From the NCBI RefSeq assembly GCF_023674465.1, contig NZ_CP098400.1, positions 1,578,801-1,642,800 of the forward strand: a stretch of 64,000 nucleotides of DNA, written 5' to 3'. The stretch comes from Xiashengella succiniciproducens (lineage in GTDB: Bacteria > Bacteroidota > Bacteroidia > Bacteroidales > Marinilabiliaceae). A program made the position numbers and the translations under genes. The notes below the pieces were generated by a model that worked only from the letters and a program-made list of their open reading frames with translations, was not told where the DNA came from and made no database searches. Within the stretch, counting starts at the first letter, position 1, and each line of letters begins with the position of its first letter. This document shows positions 1-8,370 of the stretch, in pieces.

Positions 1-377
1 ACTCAATTCATGAGGGTACAATAGTTGACATTTTCGATAAAGGTGCCGTAATTGCATTACCATACGGAGTTGAAGGATTTGCCACACCTCGTCACCTTGT
101 TAAGGAAGATGGTACACAGGCAAAGGCTGAAGAAAAACTTGCGTTTAAGGTAATTGAGTTCAACAAAGCTGCTAAGCGTATAATTTTGTCACACTCACGT
201 ATCTTCGAAGACGAAAGAAAGAGTGAAGAGCAAGCTGCAAAGGCTGAGCAAGCCAAAGCAGCTGCCAGCACCAAGAAGAATGTGAAGAAGCTGAAAGACA
301 ATCTCGAAAAGACAACGCTTGGCGACATTTCTGAGTTGGCTGCTTTGAAAGACCAGATGGAAGCTGACGAAAAATAA
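1..377 (+). CDS. rpsA: 30S ribosomal protein S1, C-terminal part (5' end outside window)
   Basis: Partial gene: the reading frame is open from base 3 to the TAA at 375-377. The visible 124 residues contain most of one S1 RNA-binding repeat (GTIVDIFDKGAVIALPYGVE, then the FATPRHL and FNKAAKRIILSHSR motifs). A Lys/Glu/Ala-rich tail follows, typical of Bacteroidota S1. S1 helps mRNA dock on the 30S subunit. A STAS gene follows after 33 bases on the same strand, and no terminator is seen between them, so read-through is possible. Family assignment is firm; the number of S1 repeats cannot be seen here. Confidence 0.93.
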   Translation, partial: SIHEGTIVDIFDKGAVIALPYGVEGFATPRHLVKEDGTQAKAEEKLAFKVIEFNKAAKRIILSHSRIFEDERKSEEQAAKAEQAKAAASTKKNVKKLKDNLEKTTLGDISELAALKDQMEADEK

Positions 378-410
378 TGTTGGAAGAGTTAAACCTAACA
401 GATTGTTGTA

Positions 411-770
411 ATGGATTTTAAAATTGACAGACTGGATGATTTTATCCTTGTACAGGTATTGAAAGAAAAACTCGATACCACCATTGCTCCAGGCTTGAAA
501 TCAGAACTGGTGCTATTGGCTGGTAACAATGAGAGGAATATTCTCTTGGACCTGAGCAAATGTAATTACTGTGATTCGTCCGGTTTAAGCGCCATTTTAG
601 TTGCAAATCGGTTATGCAAGAACAGTGAAGGAGTTTTCGTACTGTCAGGCCTTCAGCCAGCAGTTGAAAGGCTAATCTCAGTAAGTCAGCTCGACACTGT
701 AATAACAATTGCTCCAACTGCCGATGATGGAATTGAAATGATGCGTAAGTCAATCAAATCAAAACAATGA
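411..770 (+). CDS. STAS-domain protein (anti-sigma-factor antagonist-like)
   Basis: Single-domain STAS protein of 119 residues, the usual length for SpoIIAA/RsbV-type antagonists. The phosphorylation loop is present as DSSG at 55-58, so the acceptor Ser is kept. In characterised systems a GHKL kinase phosphorylates this Ser and a PP2C phosphatase removes it, which sets which partner is bound. No kinase or phosphatase lies next to it. The gene sits between rpsA and rnz, 8 bases before rnz, so it is probably co-transcribed with rnz. Its actual partner is unknown. Confidence 0.85.
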   Translation: MDFKIDRLDDFILVQVLKEKLDTTIAPGLKSELVLLAGNNERNILLDLSKCNYCDSSGLSAILVANRLCKNSEGVFVLSGLQPAVERLISVSQLDTVITIAPTADDGIEMMRKSIKSKQ

Positions 771-778
771 TGTTTTAG

Positions 779-1717
779 ATGCGATTTTCTGTTACGATAC
801 TGGGATGTAACTCTGCGTTGCCAACATCGGAAAGAAACCCAACCGCTCAGGTGCTCAATGTATCTGAGCGGTTTTTTTTAGTTGATTGCGGTGAAGGCAC
901 ACAGATGCAACTGCGGAAAAATAAAATCCGCTTTACCAGAATAAGCCATGTCTTTATTTCCCATCTACATGGGGATCACTGTTTCGGCCTCCCGGGCTTG
1001 TTATCTACATTAGGTTTGCTTGGGCGCACAGCCGACCTGCATATTTATGGACCATCTGATACTGAAAAGGTCTTTGGTCCTATACTTGCCTTTTTTTGTA
1101 GGGATATGAAGTATAAGGTCTGCTTTCACTCGGTTGATACCGACAAGTCAGAACTTGTATATGAGGACAAGCGGGTGGAGGTGTTTAGTATTCCTCTTAC
1201 ACACAGGATCCCGGCTTGTGGATATCTTTTCAGGGAGAAGGAGGCTGAACGACATATTATAAGAGAAAGTCTTGATTTTTACAATATCCCTGTTAAATGG
1301 ATACCCCTGATAAAAAAAGGACTGGACTATGTGAGTGAAGATGGTACTGTAATACCTAATAGTGTGCTTACAAAACCATCTGCTAAGGCACGGTCTTATG
1401 CATTTTGCTCTGACACAAAGTATTCGGAAGCCATTATTCCTGTGATAAAGGATGTCGATTTATTATATCATGAAGCCACTTTCCTGTCTGACAATGAAGG
1501 TCTGGCTGATATGACATTTCACAGTACAGCCAGACAGGCTGCAGAAATTGCAAAAAAAGCTGGTGTTAAAAAACTTATACTTGGACATTACAGCACCAGA
1601 TACAAGAACACTGACCTGTTCAGAAAGGAGGCTGCAGAAGTTTTTCAGGAGTCTTACCTTGCTGAAGATGGAATGACGTTTGATATTCCCAATTCTGGCA
1701 GGGACAGTGAATTTTAA
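779..1717 (+). CDS. rnz: Ribonuclease Z (tRNA 3'-processing endonuclease)
   Basis: Metallo-beta-lactamase-fold tRNase Z of 312 residues, close to the usual 300-310 for the bacterial short form. Zinc ligands are visible: HLHGDH at 62-67, His142, Asp212 in the SDTKY motif, His248, and His270 in LGHYSTRY. The enzyme removes 3' trailers from tRNA precursors. The start ATG lies 8 bases after the STAS stop. The 5' part of the coding region contains a perfect terminator-like hairpin (841-879, listed separately), which is unusual. The guaA promoter candidate lies at the very end of this gene. Confidence 0.95.
   Translation: MRFSVTILGCNSALPTSERNPTAQVLNVSERFFLVDCGEGTQMQLRKNKIRFTRISHVFISHLHGDHCFGLPGLLSTLGLLGRTADLHIYGPSDTEKVFGPILAFFCRDMKYKVCFHSVDTDKSELVYEDKRVEVFSIPLTHRIPACGYLFREKEAERHIIRESLDFYNIPVKWIPLIKKGLDYVSEDGTVIPNSVLTKPSAKARSYAFCSDTKYSEAIIPVIKDVDLLYHEATFLSDNEGLADMTFHSTARQAAEIAKKAGVKKLILGHYSTRYKNTDLFRKEAAEVFQESYLAEDGMTFDIPNSGRDSEF
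841..879 (+). terminator. Terminator-like hairpin inside the rnz coding sequence
   Basis: A perfect 10-bp stem (AACCGCTCAG at 841-850 with CTGAGCGGTT at 864-873) encloses a 13-base loop. It runs directly into eight T residues (872-879). This has the form of an intrinsic terminator, yet it lies in codons 21-34 of rnz. It could reduce transcription of rnz and downstream genes, or slow RNA polymerase. No effect can be shown from sequence alone. Confidence 0.6.
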
Positions 1718-1718
1718 T

Positions 1719-1726
1719 TATATTTG
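1719..1726 (+). promoter_or_regulatory. Candidate guaA promoter, -7 element
   Basis: TATATTTG fits the Bacteroidota -7 consensus TAnnTTTG exactly. A one-mismatch -33 box, TCTG, lies at 1694-1697 with a 21-base spacer. Predicted transcription start is about 1733, some 30 bases before the guaA ATG. The element overlaps the end of rnz. Confidence 0.55.
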
Positions 1727-1764
1727 CACTTCATTTTTCCAACCTCAGATCATAAACCAAACAG

Positions 1765-3294
1765 ATGCAAAACAAGATCATCATTCTGGATTTCGGTTCC
1801 CAGTATACTCAGCTTATTGCGCGTAGGGTAAGGGAGTTGAACGTGTACTGCGAGATATTGCCGTATTATAGGATCCCTGAGCCCGATGACACTACTAAGG
1901 GTATTATCCTATCAGGAAGTCCTTACAGTGTAACTGACGAAAAGGCTCCTGCACCTGACCTTACCAAGGTTTTGGGCAAAGTTCCGTTGCTGGGTGTATG
2001 TTATGGTGCACAATATATTGCCAAACATTCCGGTGGTATTGTTGATTCATCAGAGACAAGGGAGTATGGAAGGGCAAATCTGGAGACCCTCGACAACACT
2101 AATCCATTATTTAAGAATATCGACAAAGGCTGTCAGGTCTGGATGTCCCATGGAGATACGATAACAAGCCTACCTAAGGGTTTTGATGTTGTTGCCAGTA
2201 CTAAGGATGTGAAAATTGCAGCATACCACCTTCCGATAAGGAATGTATTTGGCATTCAGTTTCACCCTGAAGTATACCATACCACACAGGGTACTCAAAT
2301 GCTTCACAACTTCCTGTTTGATATTTGCGGATGTGTACCTGACTGGAGTCCTGCATCTTTTGTTGCCGCCACTGTTGAGGAATTACGCAATACATTGGGT
2401 AATGACAAGGTTGTTCTGGGACTATCCGGAGGTGTTGACAGTTCGGTTGCAGCGCTGTTGCTTCACAAAGCAATCGGACCAAATCTGTGCTGTATTTTCG
2501 TGAACAATGGACTGTTGCGCAAGAATGAGTTTGATTCTGTTTTGGATTCATATAAACACCTTGGACTAAATGTGAAAGGTGTTGATGCAAGTGAACGCTT
2601 TCTTAAGGAACTTGATGGAGTAAGTGAGCCTGAGGCCAAACGTAAGATAATAGGCAGGGTTTTCATAGAGGTATTTGATGAGGAAGCTCATTTGATTAAG
2701 GATGTTAAGTGGCTGGCTCAAGGCACCATTTATCCTGATGTTATTGAATCAGTTTCAGTCAATGGACCATCGGTTACCATAAAATCACACCACAACGTGG
2801 GAGGTTTGCCAGAGAAGATGAATCTTAAGGTGATTGAACCACTCAAGTTGCTCTTTAAGGACGAAGTCAGAAGGGTAGGTAAGGAACTGGGTCTTCCTGA
2901 GAATATCCTTGGACGCCACCCATTTCCAGGTCCCGGACTTGCAATTCGTATCCTGGGTGAGATTACTGCTGAGCGTGTAGCCTTGCTTCAGGAAGTTGAT
3001 GATATCTTTATCAACGCGCTTAAGGCAAACAACCTTTATGACTCGGTATGGCAGGCAGGAGTAATGCTTTTACCCGTTAAATCGGTTGGAGTAATGGGAG
3101 ATGAAAGAACTTATGAAAGTGTTGTGGCTTTAAGAGCTGTACAATCTACTGACGGTATGACAGCAGACTGGGTACATCTTCCATATGAGTTTCTTGCCAG
3201 GGTTTCTAATGAGATCATCAATAAGGTACGCGGAGTAAACCGCGTAGTTTATGACATAAGTTCAAAACCACCGGCAACTATTGAGTGGGAATAG
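1765..3294 (+). CDS. guaA: GMP synthase (glutamine-hydrolysing)
   Basis: Full-length GuaA, 509 residues, catalysing XMP + Gln + ATP to GMP in the last step of guanine nucleotide synthesis. The N-terminal class I amidotransferase domain has Cys79 in GVCYGAQ and the His167/Glu169 pair in FHPE. The ATP pyrophosphatase domain begins with SGGVDSS at 221-227. The C-terminal dimerisation domain ends in the conserved PPATIEWE. Start at 1765 gives the standard N-terminus ([18 protein letters not shown]). Intergenic spacing and the -7 element at 1719 suggest its own promoter. Confidence 0.97.
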   Translation: MQNKIIILDFGSQYTQLIARRVRELNVYCEILPYYRIPEPDDTTKGIILSGSPYSVTDEKAPAPDLTKVLGKVPLLGVCYGAQYIAKHSGGIVDSSETREYGRANLETLDNTNPLFKNIDKGCQVWMSHGDTITSLPKGFDVVASTKDVKIAAYHLPIRNVFGIQFHPEVYHTTQGTQMLHNFLFDICGCVPDWSPASFVAATVEELRNTLGNDKVVLGLSGGVDSSVAALLLHKAIGPNLCCIFVNNGLLRKNEFDSVLDSYKHLGLNVKGVDASERFLKELDGVSEPEAKRKIIGRVFIEVFDEEAHLIKDVKWLAQGTIYPDVIESVSVNGPSVTIKSHHNVGGLPEKMNLKVIEPLKLLFKDEVRRVGKELGLPENILGRHPFPGPGLAIRILGEITAERVALLQEVDDIFINALKANNLYDSVWQAGVMLLPVKSVGVMGDERTYESVVALRAVQSTDGMTADWVHLPYEFLARVSNEIINKVRGVNRVVYDISSKPPATIEWE

Positions 3295-3397
3295 AGCAAT
3301 AGATTTTTCATATCACATTAATTGTGATTAATTTACATATGCACTATAACCCGGACGATTCAGTATGCGTAAAAGGTTGTGTGTTATGGCACAATAA

Positions 3398-3431
3398 TTG
3401 GTTTGTCTGTAATAGTATGCAGGCAAACCAA
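3398..3431. other. Inverted repeat upstream of the S41 protease
   Basis: TTGGTTTG (3398-3405) and CAAACCAA (3424-3431) form an 8-bp inverted repeat about 40 bases before the S41 protease start. No T-run follows, so it is not a terminator. It may be a regulator site or a chance hairpin. A shorter repeat (ATCACA/TGTGAT, 3312-3328) follows guaA. Confidence 0.3.
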
Positions 3432-3470
3432 ATTGTTGTTTAATGGTTTGATGAGAAAGGAAGCAGTGAT

Positions 3471-5072
3471 ATGAAGATCAGATACATTTCTCTTAGGTAC
3501 TCAGCCTTATTTGTGTTGTTGGTTTGTTTCGGAAGTCTATCAGCTCAACGTGAAGACAAAAGTTTCGACAATTTTCAGGTTGCGTGGCAGCTGATTACCA
3601 ACTTCTATGTAGATAGTGTTAACAAGGAAGAGCTTTCCAGGATTGCTATTGAGGCAATTCTCAACAAACTGGATCCTCATTCAATCTTGATACCGGCAGA
3701 GGAAGTGGCGGCTATGAATGAGCCTCTGGATGGCAATTTTGAGGGTATTGGGATAGAATTTGCCATAGTTGAAGATACCTTGACAGTCTTGTCAGCAGTT
3801 AGTGGAGGTCCTTCAGAGAAGGCCGGCATAGCTGCCGGGGACAGGATTGTGGCAGTTGATGGTAAAAGCATTGCTGCAATAGGGCTGAAAAATTCTGAGG
3901 TTCAAAAACTACTAAGAGGGAAAAAAGGAAGCGAAGTTGTATTATCGGTTTACCGAAAAGGCCAGCCGGGAATGAGGAATGTTAGTGTTATCAGAGACAA
4001 GATACCTATCAATAGTGTAGAAGCTGCCTATATGGCTGGCGAGGAGACCGGTTATATTAAGATAAACCGTTTTGCAGCCAACACACATAAGGAGTTTTGT
4101 GATGCTGTAAAAAAGCTTAAGAGTGAGGGAATGGATAACCTTATTCTGGATCTTCGCGGAAATGGTGGCGGATACTTAAAAGCGGCATTGGATATTGTAG
4201 ACGAGTTTCTTGGCAACAACAGATTAATACTTTATACCGAGGGTAAATCAGTATCAAAAAAGAACTATTACTCCACACGTAACGGACTTTGGCAAAAGGG
4301 AAATCTGATTTTGTTACTTGATGAAGGTTCTGCTTCTGCCTCTGAGATAGTTGCTGGAGCAATCCAGGACTGGGACAGGGGTATAGTGGTTGGCCGTAGA
4401 AGTTACGGAAAAGGTCTGGTGCAACGTCCCTTTACACTTCCTGACGGATCTGAGATTCGTTTGACAATAGCAAATTATTATACACCTTCAGGTCGAAGTA
4501 TTCAGAAACCCTATTCTAATGGAATTAAAGAGTATCGTTCAGAAATAAATGAACGCTACTCTTCAGGTGAGTTATTGACCAAGGACAGCATTCATGTAAA
4601 TGATGCAGCTTATTACGAAACGCTTGTAATGAAAAGGGCTGTCTATGGTGGAGGAGGCATAGTACCTGATGTCTTTGTTCCGATAGACACTACTAAATAT
4701 AGTGAGTATTACAATAAGCTACTTTCATCGGGAGCTATCCGACAATATGCAGTTCAGTATTGGGACTCCAACAGATACAAACTGGAGGCCTCCTATCCGG
4801 ATTTTAAAGCGTTCAGAGATAAGTTTGAAGTAGATCAGGCTATGATTGATGAACTTGAAAGGGAGGCTGCTATCATGGGTATAGGTGCTGATCCTGAAGG
4901 TCTTGAAATATCTGGTGAACTTATAAGAGCCATGCTTAAAGCGCAGATTGCACGGAATATATGGGGATTAAATGCGTATTATGAGATTATTAATCCTACT
5001 ATGTCAGTATATAATAAAGCATTGGATTTGATGGGGGTCCGTAATCTGTTTTCAGCGATTGATAAATACTAG
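3471..5072 (+). CDS. C-terminal-processing peptidase, S41 family, exported with PDZ domain
   Basis: CtpA/Prc-type serine protease of 533 residues. A signal peptide covers about 1-25 (cleavage near SLSA/Q). An N-terminal helical region is followed by a PDZ domain (about 90-165) and the S41 core. The catalytic dyad is Ser289 in GSASASEIVAG and Lys314 in SYGKG, with the 25-residue spacing usual for the family. The C-terminal extension of about 150 residues is Bacteroidota-like. It should cleave protein C-termini in the periplasm; substrates are unknown. A strong terminator follows, so it is probably transcribed alone. Confidence 0.92.
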   Translation: MKIRYISLRYSALFVLLVCFGSLSAQREDKSFDNFQVAWQLITNFYVDSVNKEELSRIAIEAILNKLDPHSILIPAEEVAAMNEPLDGNFEGIGIEFAIVEDTLTVLSAVSGGPSEKAGIAAGDRIVAVDGKSIAAIGLKNSEVQKLLRGKKGSEVVLSVYRKGQPGMRNVSVIRDKIPINSVEAAYMAGEETGYIKINRFAANTHKEFCDAVKKLKSEGMDNLILDLRGNGGGYLKAALDIVDEFLGNNRLILYTEGKSVSKKNYYSTRNGLWQKGNLILLLDEGSASASEIVAGAIQDWDRGIVVGRRSYGKGLVQRPFTLPDGSEIRLTIANYYTPSGRSIQKPYSNGIKEYRSEINERYSSGELLTKDSIHVNDAAYYETLVMKRAVYGGGGIVPDVFVPIDTTKYSEYYNKLLSSGAIRQYAVQYWDSNRYKLEASYPDFKAFRDKFEVDQAMIDELEREAAIMGIGADPEGLEISGELIRAMLKAQIARNIWGLNAYYEIINPTMSVYNKALDLMGVRNLFSAIDKY

Positions 5073-5094
5073 TACTAATTTTTATAACTTTACG

Positions 5095-5129
5095 ACACCC
5101 GTTTGAATACTTTCAAACGGGTGTTTTTT
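5095..5129 (+). terminator. Intrinsic terminator after the S41 protease
   Basis: A 13-bp perfect stem (5095-5107 with 5112-5124) with a TACT loop is followed by a T-run. It lies 22 bases after the S41 stop and before pnuC. Confidence 0.9.
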
Positions 5130-5175
5130 GTTTTCAGAGAGTGCCCTGTCTTTAGTTACTGAAAATTGAATTGCA

Positions 5176-5805
5176 ATGATGACCTGGTTATCGGAAAATT
5201 GGATAGAACTTGCGGGTACATTGTTTGCCCTTATCTACTTGTTTCTTTCTATTCGGGAGAATCTTTTTCTTTGGGTAGCAGGCTTTTTGTCGGCACTGTT
5301 TTTTGCAGTGCTTTTATATCAGAGTCGTCTGTATGCAGATATGGGATTGCAGGTATATTACCTTTGGGTCAGCATCTATGGCTGGATACATTGGAGGAGC
5401 GGGAAAACCAAAGGAACAGATGAATCAGGAGTAATACCAACAATCAGTCTTAAATCCATGCAGTGGTTTGTTTACATTGGTGTTATAGTCCTAATAGGGG
5501 CATTATTATATCTATTGCTAAAAACAGTACCAGCTCTGCTTGCGATGTCGGCATCTGATATGCCTGATGTGCCGATGCTGGATTCGATAAAAACTGCAGG
5601 AAGTATTGTTGCAACCTGGATGCTTGCAAGAAAAATACTGGAACACTGGTTGTTTTGGATAGTTTTGGATGTCTTTTCTACTGGGATATATCTCTACAAA
5701 GGACTGTATTTGGCTGCAGGATTATTTATAGTATATTGCGTAATGGCAGTAGTAGGATATATCAGGTGGAAAAGGAATATGTCCCAACAGTCAGCCGTTT
5801 GCTGA
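5176..5805 (+). CDS. pnuC: PnuC-family nicotinamide mononucleotide/riboside transporter
   Basis: Integral membrane protein of 209 residues with about seven hydrophobic segments and the PnuC-like N-terminal pattern (WIELAGTLFALIYLFLSIRE, later YLWVSIYGWIHW). PnuC proteins move nicotinamide riboside or related vitamin precursors by facilitated diffusion, driven by phosphorylation inside the cell. The next gene, starting 1 base after this stop, encodes a NadR-like P-loop kinase that could supply that trapping step. Some PnuC relatives carry thiamine or riboflavin, so the substrate is inferred from the neighbour. Confidence 0.85.
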   Translation: MMTWLSENWIELAGTLFALIYLFLSIRENLFLWVAGFLSALFFAVLLYQSRLYADMGLQVYYLWVSIYGWIHWRSGKTKGTDESGVIPTISLKSMQWFVYIGVIVLIGALLYLLLKTVPALLAMSASDMPDVPMLDSIKTAGSIVATWMLARKILEHWLFWIVLDVFSTGIYLYKGLYLAAGLFIVYCVMAVVGYIRWKRNMSQQSAVC

Positions 5806-5806
5806 A

Positions 5807-6325
5807 ATGAAAAGAATAGTCATTACAGGACCTGAGGCATCAGGCAAGACAACACTTACTGAAAAGCTGGCAGCACACTACAGATGCCCGGGAATAACGG
5901 AGTATGCAAGAGATTATGTATACAGACTAAAAAGACCCTATACTTTTGAAGACGTTGAAACAATTGCCAGAAGGCAATTGTTTGTTTTTCGAAATATAGA
6001 GAGATATAGCCACGAAAGAGCTTCGATTGCTATTTTTGATACTTTTCTTATTATTACCAAGCTATGGTTTGAAGAAGTGTATTTCTGTTGTCCTCAATGG
6101 ATAGACAGAGCCCTATGGGAAAACAAACCTGATATAGTATTGCTGTGTAAACCAGACCTGCCATGGATAGATGATGGAGTAAGGGAAAACGGACACAGGA
6201 GGGAATACTTCTTCGACAGGTATAGAAAGGAGCTTGAATACTATGGCATAAGATACAGTATTATTGAAGGGCAGGGGAGCGATAGAATATTTAATGCACA
6301 GAAAGCAATAGATCAACTAAACTGA
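5807..6325 (+). CDS. NadR-like P-loop kinase (probable ribosylnicotinamide kinase)
   Basis: 172-residue P-loop protein with Walker A GPEASGKT at 8-15. It resembles the C-terminal kinase domain of NadR, without the NMN adenylyltransferase and helix-turn-helix domains of the long form. The conserved C-terminal block (NGHRREYFFDRY) is present. The likely job is phosphorylation of the nucleoside imported by the adjacent PnuC protein, giving NMN for NAD synthesis. The stop of pnuC and this ATG are separated by one base, so the pair is translationally linked. Substrate is inferred from context. Confidence 0.78.
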   Translation: MKRIVITGPEASGKTTLTEKLAAHYRCPGITEYARDYVYRLKRPYTFEDVETIARRQLFVFRNIERYSHERASIAIFDTFLIITKLWFEEVYFCCPQWIDRALWENKPDIVLLCKPDLPWIDDGVRENGHRREYFFDRYRKELEYYGIRYSIIEGQGSDRIFNAQKAIDQLN

Positions 6326-6331
6326 ATAGAG

Positions 6332-7258
6332 ATGAGCAAATTCGAGTATCCCCAAGAGATTAAAAGGACTATCGAAGCTTTGTCAAAAGCTGAATCATTC
6401 AAGGCCGTGTGGCATAGACAGAACCCGGATCAGCCAATGCCATCAGTTGCTGAGATGAGGGCCTTAGTAGACTTGATGCGGGAGATTTTGTTTCCGGGTT
6501 ATTTCGGCAGTTCATCGACAAGGCCAGATAGTGTAAAGTACTATATAGGTGTTAATGTTGAGAGGCTTTATGACAAGCTAAGACATCAGATATATGCCGG
6601 ACTATGTTTTGGATGTGGAGATCCGGACAGTATGGATTCAGACAAGGCAAAGGCCAGGGCTGCAGAACTCAGTGTGAAGTTTATCGAGCAACTTCCTGAG
6701 ATTCGTCAGGTACTTGCAACAGATGTAGAAGCAGCCTTCCTTGGCGATCCGGCTGCACAAAGCAGGGAAGAAGTGATCTTCTGCTATCCAGCGATCAGGG
6801 CTATTACCAATTACAGAATAGCACATGCGTTGTATGAGTTGAAAGTTCCCTTGCTGCCCAGGATTATCACTGAGATGGCACATTCTGAAACTGGTATTGA
6901 TATCCATCCGAGAGCAAGGATTGGTCACAGTTTTACTATCGATCACGGAACTGGAGTAGTAATTGGAGCGACCTCTATTATAGGCAACAATGTTAAGATA
7001 TACCAGGGGGTTACCCTTGGAGCAAAGAGCTTTCCACTGGATGAGCAGGGCAACCCAATAAAAGGTATTGAACGTCACCCGATAGTAGAGGATAATGTAA
7101 TAATCTATGCTCAGGCTACAATCCTTGGAAGAATTACTATTGGTGCAAATTCAGTTATTGGGGGTAATGTATGGATTACATCAGATGTTGCGCCCAACAG
7201 TAAGGTTGTACAGGAAAGATATCGTTTTGGAGGATTTGTCTGGGGGGATGGCATTTAG
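6332..7258 (+). CDS. Serine O-acetyltransferase (EpsC/CysE type)
   Basis: 308-residue left-handed beta-helix acetyltransferase making O-acetylserine from serine and acetyl-CoA for cysteine synthesis. The helical N-terminal domain covers about 1-180. Hexapeptide repeats follow, with Asp190 in GIDIHP and His205 in DHGTG matching the catalytic Asp/His pair known from CysE. The C-terminal tail lacks an obvious CysK-binding terminal Ile motif beyond the final GDGI. It starts 6 bases after the kinase gene, so it is probably in the same operon. Cysteine synthase is not in the window. Confidence 0.9.
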   Translation: MSKFEYPQEIKRTIEALSKAESFKAVWHRQNPDQPMPSVAEMRALVDLMREILFPGYFGSSSTRPDSVKYYIGVNVERLYDKLRHQIYAGLCFGCGDPDSMDSDKAKARAAELSVKFIEQLPEIRQVLATDVEAAFLGDPAAQSREEVIFCYPAIRAITNYRIAHALYELKVPLLPRIITEMAHSETGIDIHPRARIGHSFTIDHGTGVVIGATSIIGNNVKIYQGVTLGAKSFPLDEQGNPIKGIERHPIVEDNVIIYAQATILGRITIGANSVIGGNVWITSDVAPNSKVVQERYRFGGFVWGDGI

Positions 7259-7390
7259 TTTACTTCAATTTACGCACTGTTCGTCTTTGTATGCAGCACA
7301 TTAGCCAAATAATGCCGTTTTTTGGAACGGATTTATCGAAATGGAGCGATATTCGGTTTCTGAAATTGGATTACGGTGTAAGAAAATTTT

Positions 7391-7398
7391 TATATTTG
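7391..7398 (+). promoter_or_regulatory. Candidate promoter of the SiaB/SiaC-like operon
   Basis: TATATTTG matches TAnnTTTG, with a one-mismatch -33 box (TTGG, 7366-7369) 21 bases upstream. Predicted start is near 7405, about 20 bases before the SiaB-like ATG. Confidence 0.55.
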
Positions 7399-7423
7399 TT
7401 TGCAACTATGCTAAAGTTCTAAG

Positions 7424-7969
7424 ATGGGATTCGACATCGATAAATGGTATCTGCGAAAGCTGCAAGGTGAGATAATAGTGAGATACATGGGGGACATTAC
7501 TCCGGATAAGATCACTGAAATTCTCGAAGTAATCGAGTCGAATCTTAATCTTAAAAAAGTAAATAATCAAACCAGGAAAAAGGTATACAATGTATTTGTC
7601 GAGTGCATTCAAAACCTTTTCCATCATGTTGACGTACCTCCGGATAATACAATTAAGGCAGGTCAACGTTTTGGTGTGATTATTCTTGCCAGGGATAATT
7701 ATTTTTATCGTGTATCGACCGGGAATTTTATCCATTTTTCTAAGGTCAATACTATCCGCGACAGGATAGACCAAATCAACTCACTGTCGGACGAAGAATT
7801 GAGAAGTCTGTACAGGGAAATACTTGGAAATGAGGGGATATCTTTTAAGGGCGGAGGTGGCCTGGGAATGCTTGATATGGTACGAAAGACCGGGAATAAA
7901 CTTGAGTACTCGATATATCCGCATGACAAGGACTTTGTTTTTTTCGCTATTGATGTCTATATTAGTTAA
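7424..7969 (+). CDS. SiaB-family protein kinase (DUF6272)
   Basis: 181-residue GHKL-type protein resembling SiaB, the kinase that phosphorylates SiaC in the Pseudomonas SiaABCD partner switch. A helix with the Glu/Asn arrangement of an N box (VFVECIQNLFHH, about 57-68) and a glycine-rich G-box-like loop (FKGGGGLGMLDMV, about 141-153) are visible. The SiaC-like gene follows 20 bases downstream, which supports the assignment. No SiaA phosphatase or SiaD diguanylate cyclase is encoded in the window. The output of this copy is therefore unknown. Confidence 0.85.
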   Translation: MGFDIDKWYLRKLQGEIIVRYMGDITPDKITEILEVIESNLNLKKVNNQTRKKVYNVFVECIQNLFHHVDVPPDNTIKAGQRFGVIILARDNYFYRVSTGNFIHFSKVNTIRDRIDQINSLSDEELRSLYREILGNEGISFKGGGGLGMLDMVRKTGNKLEYSIYPHDKDFVFFAIDVYIS

Positions 7970-7989
7970 TAATTAGGTTTAGTACCGTT

Positions 7990-8370
7990 ATGGAAACAAT
8001 TATTCGTGAAGGGACCCCAAAAACGCCTTACGTCAAATTAGACGGTGAGAAGGGATTGATCGAAATCAAAGGTCGTTCAATTCCTGAAAATTCTGTAGAG
8101 TTTTACAAGCCTCTGATTGACTGGTTAGACAAATATGGTAATGTTCCTTTAGAGGTTACTAACGTGAATATCCAACTGGAATACTTTAATACCAGCTCAT
8201 CTAAATGTATACTAGACATTTTTAAGAAGCTCGAATTAATATATAAGAAGGGTAGCAAGGTTCAGATTAACTGGTATTATGAGGAGGATGATGAGGATAT
8301 GTTTGAAGCCGGAGAAGATTACCAGTCTATTATAGACATTCCATTCTCTATGATAGAGATGGAGGACTAG
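7990..8370 (+). CDS. SiaC-like partner-switch protein (DUF1987)
   Basis: 126-residue DUF1987 protein, the usual length. The conserved phospho-acceptor loop FNTSSSK is present, and its Thr is residue 68, the same number reported for the phosphorylated Thr of Pseudomonas SiaC. The strand-helix order is STAS-like. In the known system unphosphorylated SiaC activates the diguanylate cyclase SiaD. No GGDEF protein is nearby, so a different partner is likely. The stop codon overlaps the stop of the convergent ABC transporter gene within the palindrome CTAG, and no terminator separates them. Confidence 0.87.
   Translation: METIIREGTPKTPYVKLDGEKGLIEIKGRSIPENSVEFYKPLIDWLDKYGNVPLEVTNVNIQLEYFNTSSSKCILDIFKKLELIYKKGSKVQINWYYEEDDEDMFEAGEDYQSIIDIPFSMIEMED

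Noticed and set aside
3312-3328. ATCACA-N5-TGTGAT as a CRP-type site
   Set aside because: The half-sites are in the opposite order to a CRP box, and spacing is wrong. It is at most a small hairpin after guaA.
6638-7078. 146-codon open frame antisense to serine acetyltransferase
   Set aside because: Shadow of hexapeptide-repeat coding sequence.
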